Source: Agrocybe praecox (taxonomy: Eukaryota > Basidiomycota > Agaricomycetes > Agaricales > Agrocybaceae). From it: a DNA stretch of 64,000 bases. The stretch is taken from the NCBI GenBank assembly GCA_964017145.1, contig OZ024845.1:1736001-1800000 (forward strand), in the 5' to 3' direction. The position numbers and the translations under genes are program-made. The notes under the pieces were generated by a model, which had not been told where the DNA came from, did not search any database, and saw only the letters and a program-made list of their open reading frames with translations. Below, one piece after another: positions 57,801 through 64,000 of the stretch. Every line of letters starts with the position of its first letter. Positions within the stretch are counted from its first letter, which is position 1.

Positions 57801-59455
57801 GGACACTAGGTTCCACCTCCAATGGAAAGGTGTTTATTGGCCCAGAAAGAGGCTCATCGTTCGATGCGCTGCTGGCGTACCAATCCTCTCTCGTATCGCG
57901 CGTCCGAGCCTCCGTAGATTGACCCTCAGCATTATTGGTATCAATGTCCCGGCTGCTGGTGTACCAGTCCTCTTTCGTGTCCCCCGTCCAAGCCTCCGCA
58001 GATTGATCCCCAGCATCATTGGTACCAATATCCCGGCTACTGATGTACCAGTTCTCTCTCGTATCACCCGTCCAAGCCTCCACAGATTGATCCTCAGCAT
58101 CATTGGCATTAGTGTCCCGGGTCAGTTGTGTACCTTCTTTCCCGTTAACAGGCTCCTCATCCTCATCCTCGTAGTCGGACTTATGGGTTTGGTCAACGGT
58201 GCGTCAAACTACAAAAAAAAAGGAGAGACTTGAACTCACCAGTTCATCCTCTCCTGCTTGACTACTGACGACCTCCTGTTCGTTCCGGTTGTCCAGATTT
58301 CTTTTCTTCCCTGAAATATCAGAACCATCAACAGCATCGCCCTTGGGATTCTTCGTCGATTCTTTTGCTTCCGTGTTTAATGAATTAAGGAATTCTTCAA
58401 CCTGCTTTATGACCAACTTGTGAAACCGGACACAAACCTCGTTTGCAATGGAAGATATGTACCTTTCTTTGCTCTTCTTCCGAGAGGCTATTGAATCTAC
58501 TGGCAACCTCCTCAGCCTCTTTCTCCTCTTCCTGTGGCCGTGATTGCATCGCTTCTGATTCCTCGGTGAGGTTTGATGAAGGCTCACTCCTTGTCTGGTC
58601 TCCACTCCTTGCGCGAGAACTTGTGTTGCGTTCAGAGTTATCCTGCTCCTTCTCTTTTCCCTTGCGTGATGTAAATCTGCTCGAGTATGAAGTAGAAGGG
58701 GTACTGTCTTCAGCAGTCCCTACCTTCAGCTTTGCCATCATTGAATCCAATAATTCGGGATCCAAGGAATATTCATTCTTGATTGGTGAGGTTGATTGCT
58801 GTCCATCAGCGCTGGGAAGGGTTCCTGTCGAAAGTGTCGTTTGAGGCGTGCTCGTTGCCTGAGATGTGGATGTTGCGTCGGCTCCATCACTAGTGCCTAC
58901 TCGCAGGTTCTGCATCATAAGATGCAATTCATTATGGGATGTTTCGCCGTTGGCTACACTGCCATGATGTCCAGGTGTGGAGGTGGATGCTGGAGGATGA
59001 AAGGAGGGAGTGTGAGTAGTGAAAACAAATATGTTGGTGTTGAAGGTAGAAAAGCCATGGCGGTCGCCAAGTGCAATTCCCACCCCAGATGTTTGTTGTG
59101 TAAGAAGCAGCTTCGACAGTCCAGAGGACACATTGACGTTGTGCTTTAAGGGGGCGGGGGGACTACAAGTGGGTTTTTCGACGTCGACAGCACAGGATGC
59201 TGCCTTCTGTCTAGACGCACTTGATCGCCTGATCGAAGGGTCGTAAGTTATCAATAAATCTACAATTTGTCTGCAACACTTCGAATTTACTTACTTTGTG
59301 ATCCTCGATAGGAACGATACGATGGAGGCTGAGGATCGCATCTTTCGGATGATCGACGATTTCGGCTTTGACGTCGTCTTTGCGTCGGCGGTGGATGGTT
59401 TGGAAATGGAGTCCTTGATGCCAGTTGACGATTTCCAATGGAAGAATGGCATCAT
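54867..59455 (-). CDS. Large acidic low-complexity protein with tandem repeats, unknown function
   Basis: Ten minus-strand exons (59455-59295, 59228-58463, 58416-58240, 58179-57595, 57539 region starting at 57529 to 57329, 57270-57202, 57147-57088, 57028-56915, 56853-55789, 55727-54867) all keep phase, giving 1352 residues. The N-terminus is basic (MMPFFHWKSSTGIKDSISKP). Exon 4 holds three 28-residue repeats (DQSxEAWTGDTRENWY type). Exon 9 encodes about 355 residues rich in Asp, Glu, Ala and Thr, with a degenerate NDAGxATxTDDxKL unit. The last exon is charged, with KRRR and KRVRF clusters, and ends IWKKLAWFNS. No known domain was recognised. The basic clusters suggest a nuclear location (inference). 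Phase-consistent joins at every exon support a real gene despite low complexity. Confidence 0.7.
57865..58092 (-). repeat. Coding tandem repeat, 84-bp period, about 2.7 copies
   Basis: Units start at 58092, 58008 and 57924, exactly 84 bp apart, each opening GATCAATCTG or a close variant. Each encodes 28 residues with an invariant Trp-Tyr-x-Ser-Ser core. The period is a multiple of three and lies wholly in exon 4 of the large acidic-protein gene. Confidence 0.85.
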
Positions 59456-60125
59456 TGTCAAGTTAATGTTGATATTAAACTAGAAGGTAATACGCAGTTG
59501 TGTATGGGTGAGTGGGTGGTTGGCAAAAAGCCGCGTTATTCTCACAACGATGTTTTTGTATGTTCGGAGTCACAGATGACTCCCTGACTAACAGTTACCC
59601 ACAATCAAACGCGCATGGCCGATAAAACATACGCGTTCACACTAGTAGCCAAACAAAAAAATTCCGTGTACAAAGAATAGATAGGCTATCATTTTCTGGA
59701 TTTTCGTACTGCACACACACAAATTCGCCTAGCTTGCCATTGTGCTCAACAATTTAGTCCAAAAAAGGAAATTCGCTGTATAAGTTGAGAAAAAACGTCA
59801 AATGGCGGCACTGTGTCTGCCGTAATATGTCTTCCAAACCAACAGGTAGATTATGCGGATTAAGAAAGGGTTCCAACGTCTTCTGTTAAAACCGCGACGA
59901 AATCCCAAAAAGATCCATGTTTGTTGTCTGTTAAGAAGAAAAGAGGATTGTATTTGTTGTACTTGTACACTGCATTGAGATGTCGATAGATGATCCAAGT
60001 CCTTGAATACATTGTGCTACCACGACCACAGGGATGAAAAGAGAATGGCAGTTATCCTACAGCCCGACTTTGTCACAAGAAAAGAGATACAAAAAAGAAA
60101 GAAAGTCAAAAACATCGATAACCTG
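59456..60125. other. Intergenic stretch
   Basis: This is the promoter side of the large acidic-protein gene and the 3' flank of the RING gene. No gene is seen. Confidence 0.5.
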
Positions 60126-62983
60126 TTATCGAACGTCCGTATCTAGCGGTACCCTGCACAGCGGACAAGTATGACTTCGCGCGTGCCAGCGCGCCAGACA
60201 TTTCTCGTGAAAGGAATGTCGACAGTCAGACGTCAAAGCCGCCATTTCCCCGTCTCTGAACTGAGAAAGACATATCCCGCACTTATTGACCGCAACATCG
60301 AGTAGGGTCAATTTCACTTTGACTTGGCCTTCCTTGGTCGTTCGACGTCGTTTTACTTCAATATGCCCGATGAGAGAAATGTTGTCGCTGGGGTTCACTT
60401 GCGGCGACGAGGTTTTGGTGGCTGGGGAGGAAGGACCGGGTAGGGTAGGGTTCGCGGTTCCAATTACTTCTGAGACCAGGAGGAGAGTCTGGGTATTTAT
60501 TGAGGTCCTCCTTGAACCACCCTGGATTTCCAGAACTCACATCGTAATCTGAGCCGTTCGGATCATCGTCGGTTACTCTCGAAACCAACAGATCCAGATC
60601 AGTAAATTCGGAGAACACTGGATTTTGTGAAGAAGGATGAGCAGCGGTAATCCCGGGAGAGTTTGACCGTAAAGGCGTGCTAGTTCCTTGAATTGAGTTG
60701 ATGTAAAATGAGGAAGGAGAGTCCGCTGACAGGTTGACCGAAGACGATGAAGCCTGAATCTGAGACATCGGTAAACGCAGAGGGTATTGAAAAAATCCTT
60801 CGTCAGTAGGCGTTGATGACTCGCTTTCTGGAATCGTATCCAGAGTTGTATCTTCCAAGTCAATTAGAAGTCCTTCTGGGCAAGTACTCGACGAACCAAT
60901 ACTCTTGTCTGGGTCGTATCTTGGGTCTTCAGGAGCAGCGTATGTTGAGTCAACTACTCCAGCGCGACTGGTAGTTGGAGGAGGACGAGGCAATGGTCTA
61001 CCAGGATAATGATGGCGGGTAGGTGTCATTGGCTCTTCCACTGATATAGTGCGAGTTATAAGAGGTGTGAGCGATGCTTGATGTGCCGGTTGTGCAACGT
61101 TGGCGGAGATCGAATCTATGTCCCGACGATCCGGGGCAGAGCGGGCCGGAAGAGTGGGGGGAAAGGGAGTGTCAAGATTTTCGTCGAGATTAAGAGCAGC
61201 GACGGAACCTCCATAATCAGCACTGTAAAAAGGGGGCGTCACTGGAAGTGGTGTGTCCAATGCTCGTTGGTATATAACAGCTGCCCTGTCGTTATCAACT
61301 TCGTTTGCCATTGCCGCTCCACGCAAAGGAGATGGATGAACCACCTGGGAAGTGTGTTTCACGATAGCAGCCGGCGAAGGAATAGGAGTGGCGCGAACCC
61401 GAACATAGGTTAGTGGTGGACCTGGTGGCAGAGGTGCTTCAGTAGTACCACTCAGTGATACTACAGAATTTGCAGGGTTGGTCGTAACATCGACGATGCT
61501 GTAATTCGGTATGACCTCGGGAGATCTGTTGCGATTAACAGGTCGGTCAAGAAAAGCCGTGGATGGCCCTTTCCAGTCTTTCAATGCGGTTTCTTGAGCA
61601 GCACGAAATAGGCCCGTTACAGGCCGCCCTGCGTCGAATTTCTCGGAACCAGGTTGTTTTGACCGTGGTGTATCGGAAAAGGTTAGGATTGGCGACGAAC
61701 CAGCGTCCGGATGATTTGATTGGAGAGACTCCACAGCAGACAGCAAGCTTCTAGGGAGTTCGGCTTGTTCATTACCTTCATTATCCACATTTTCATATGC
61801 GTCTTCATCGACTACTTCCCATACATTAAGTTCTTCGGGACTCCTTATTGATTCCTTGCTCTTTCCTTTGAAAATCTGACGTGAGAGTGGCTCGCTTTTT
61901 CCGTGACCAGAAGATGAGTTTTTGCCATGACTTGAGGATGATAGCAAAGGCAACCTAAGAAATGATGCAGTTGCTAGCGAAGACGAACTTCGGAAAAAAA
62001 GAGAGCGGGAAGGGGAGGAGTATGGTGAAGAAGGGGATGGATGGGCTGATAGGGTTGCACGATCTTGATGCACGGGCGAACGTGGTGGAAAAAATGTTTT
62101 CAGAGGAGAAAGAGATAGAAACCTCCTTTTGCTAGGACTAATCGGGGAAGACGAGAAGTTCAGAGGCGTCGGCTCTGGGTCAATCTGCAAGCGAGGGAGC
62201 TTTGAGGTACTTTTCCCTCTACTGATAAGCTGACCAATGGGCCCATCATTAGACCTAGTTGGAGAACCAATACTATGTTTTCCAGGGAACTCAACCCCGC
62301 GTCGCTTGAGCCAATCGTTCTTGACCCGTTTCTCCAGTTCAGGACCAGATGGAAGGTCGGTATTGGAAACTGGTATTGTGTTCTTCTCAACGATAAACAT
62401 CGTCCCTTCAAAATCTAAATCATTCTCGGAAGCCGGAGACCGGTCTCCTGAAGGCTGCTCTTGATCTAAAGTTTCGAGGTTCTCTTCCGGGATTGTTCGC
62501 GGCTGGATAGTGACCGGAAACACCAACGAAAGAGGATTCGGTGCAAGTGCCAACGAAGTTGTACTAGAGCATACAGACACTGGGGGCGTTGTCATTGCTT
62601 CTTGAAACGAAGGCGGGGGATAATTAGGGATGCCTGTATTTTGTATTGATTTCGTTAAGAAAATACGACGTAGTTTTAGAAGAGCAATAATTCATACCAT
62701 CGCGATCTGTTTGGTATGCCCGTCCAACGTTACGAAAAACCTGACGGACACCCCTGTTATTCTGGGGGCCACGATTGGGTCGTGGAGGTCCAATATTGAA
62801 CCTGGGTTCTTCCTCCTGGCGTGGTTGCCTCTCGGCATTTCTTTGCCTCTTGCCCTTCTTACTCCTGTGATCGTTAGGTCCTCGGTCGGCATTATCATTG
62901 CTAGCAGGTTGTTGTCGCTCTTGGCGTACAACGAAAGGATATGGGGAGATAGGCGCTGCGTCCGCAACTCTCTGGGGCGACAT
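60126..62983 (-). CDS. RING-H2 finger protein, probable E3 ubiquitin ligase
   Basis: Three minus-strand exons (62983-62698, 62633-60468, 60421-60126) encode 915 residues. The N-terminal 90 residues are Arg/Gln/Pro-rich (RPNRGPQNNRGVRQ). A long Ser/Pro-rich disordered middle follows, with many SP and TP sites and a PNYPPPSFQEA segment. The C-terminus is a canonical C3H2C3 RING: Cys865, Cys868, Cys884, His886, His889, Cys892, Cys903, Cys906, in CGICLSQF to CPLCRVPL. RING-H2 domains recruit E2 enzymes such as the Ubc4-type one at 13934; direct partnership is only possible, not shown. No membrane segment is present. The intron before the RING (GTAATT to CCCAG) is needed to bring the RING into frame. 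Confidence 0.85.
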
Positions 62984-63369
62984 AATGGACAGGGTTGGCA
63001 GAGAGAGAGATGATGCTAAGTCCAGAGAACATGCGTTCACCACGAATATGCAGCATTGCAGACTTTGCGGGTATTTGGCCTGGTGGGAATGAGAGATTTT
63101 GTCTCCGCGAACAATCACCCTGAAAGATGTTCTGAGCAGAATATGCCATACATGAGGGATGCCATGTGTTGTGAAGAAGAGAAAAGTGAGCGCTAGAATT
63201 TACGCGCGCGTATTTTTCCAAGTGAAAGGCCGGAGGAAAGGGACCGGTATTTGTTTGGTCAGTTGTTTGCGCGCTGACTTACCTGATACGTGGCTCAACT
63301 CCTGTGATATAAGTTACTGCAATCTTTCAATTCCCGCCAAGGTCGTTGGTCCATTTACTATCAATTATA
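62984..63369. promoter_or_regulatory. Divergent promoter, RING-H2 gene / SEC23
   Basis: There are 386 bp between head-to-head start codons. No clear TATA box is seen on the SEC23 side. A GA-rich run (GGCAGAGAGAGAGATG) lies just upstream of the RING gene start. Confidence 0.45.

Positions 63370-64000
<631 letters not shown>

Overview
The window looks like chromosomal DNA of an agaricomycete (mushroom-forming basidiomycete). Genes are dense, and most are cut by many GT-AG introns of roughly 45-70 nt. The families point the same way: DUF6699 and DUF6593 proteins, Gal-binding-like single-pass membrane proteins, an F-box expansion, GH16 and GH53 secreted glycosidases. Gene models were built by hand from the sequence by joining open frames across GT-AG junctions that keep phase. 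No database search was possible, so family names rest on recognised motifs.

Layout. 0-0.5 kb: 5' part of a DUF6699 gene (minus). 0.5-6.1 kb: gene-poor, AT-rich, with hairpins. 6.1-23.6 kb: mostly housekeeping genes: an Atg43-like (DUF1770) protein, a PIG-L/GPI12 deacetylase head to head with an RRM-like proline-rich protein, a Ubc4/UbcH5-type E2, a DUF6593 protein, a messy 16.8-17.8 kb stretch, a 12-exon GH16 glucanase, and a standalone Nup96/Nup145C nucleoporin. 23.6-26.7 kb: no gene I can support. 26.7-33.1 kb: GH53 galactanase, a Gal-binding-like membrane protein, a small membrane protein, and an MFS transporter. 33.2-45.5 kb: a tandem array of four intact, intronless F-box paralogues (about 482 codons each) made by local duplication. 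A nonsense-mutated fragment of the neighbouring MFS gene was carried along, and two non-autonomous TIR transposons are inserted in the array. 46.3-50 kb: a second Gal-binding-like membrane protein, a third TIR/foldback element, and an ICMT (Ste14-like) methyltransferase. 50.4-63 kb (minus strand): an unrelated 12-exon F-box protein, a 1352-residue acidic low-complexity protein of unknown function, and a 915-residue RING-H2 protein. 63.4-64 kb: start of SEC23.

The genes do not form one pathway. Shared themes are protein turnover (E2, RING-H2, five F-box proteins), wall or polysaccharide degradation (GH16, GH53), and secretory or membrane traffic (GPI12, ICMT, SEC23). The most interesting part is 33-49 kb. 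There, three TIR elements each have a 9-bp target duplication, as expected of Mutator-like (MULE-type) transposons, and two of them interrupt a young F-box array whose indels are all whole codons.
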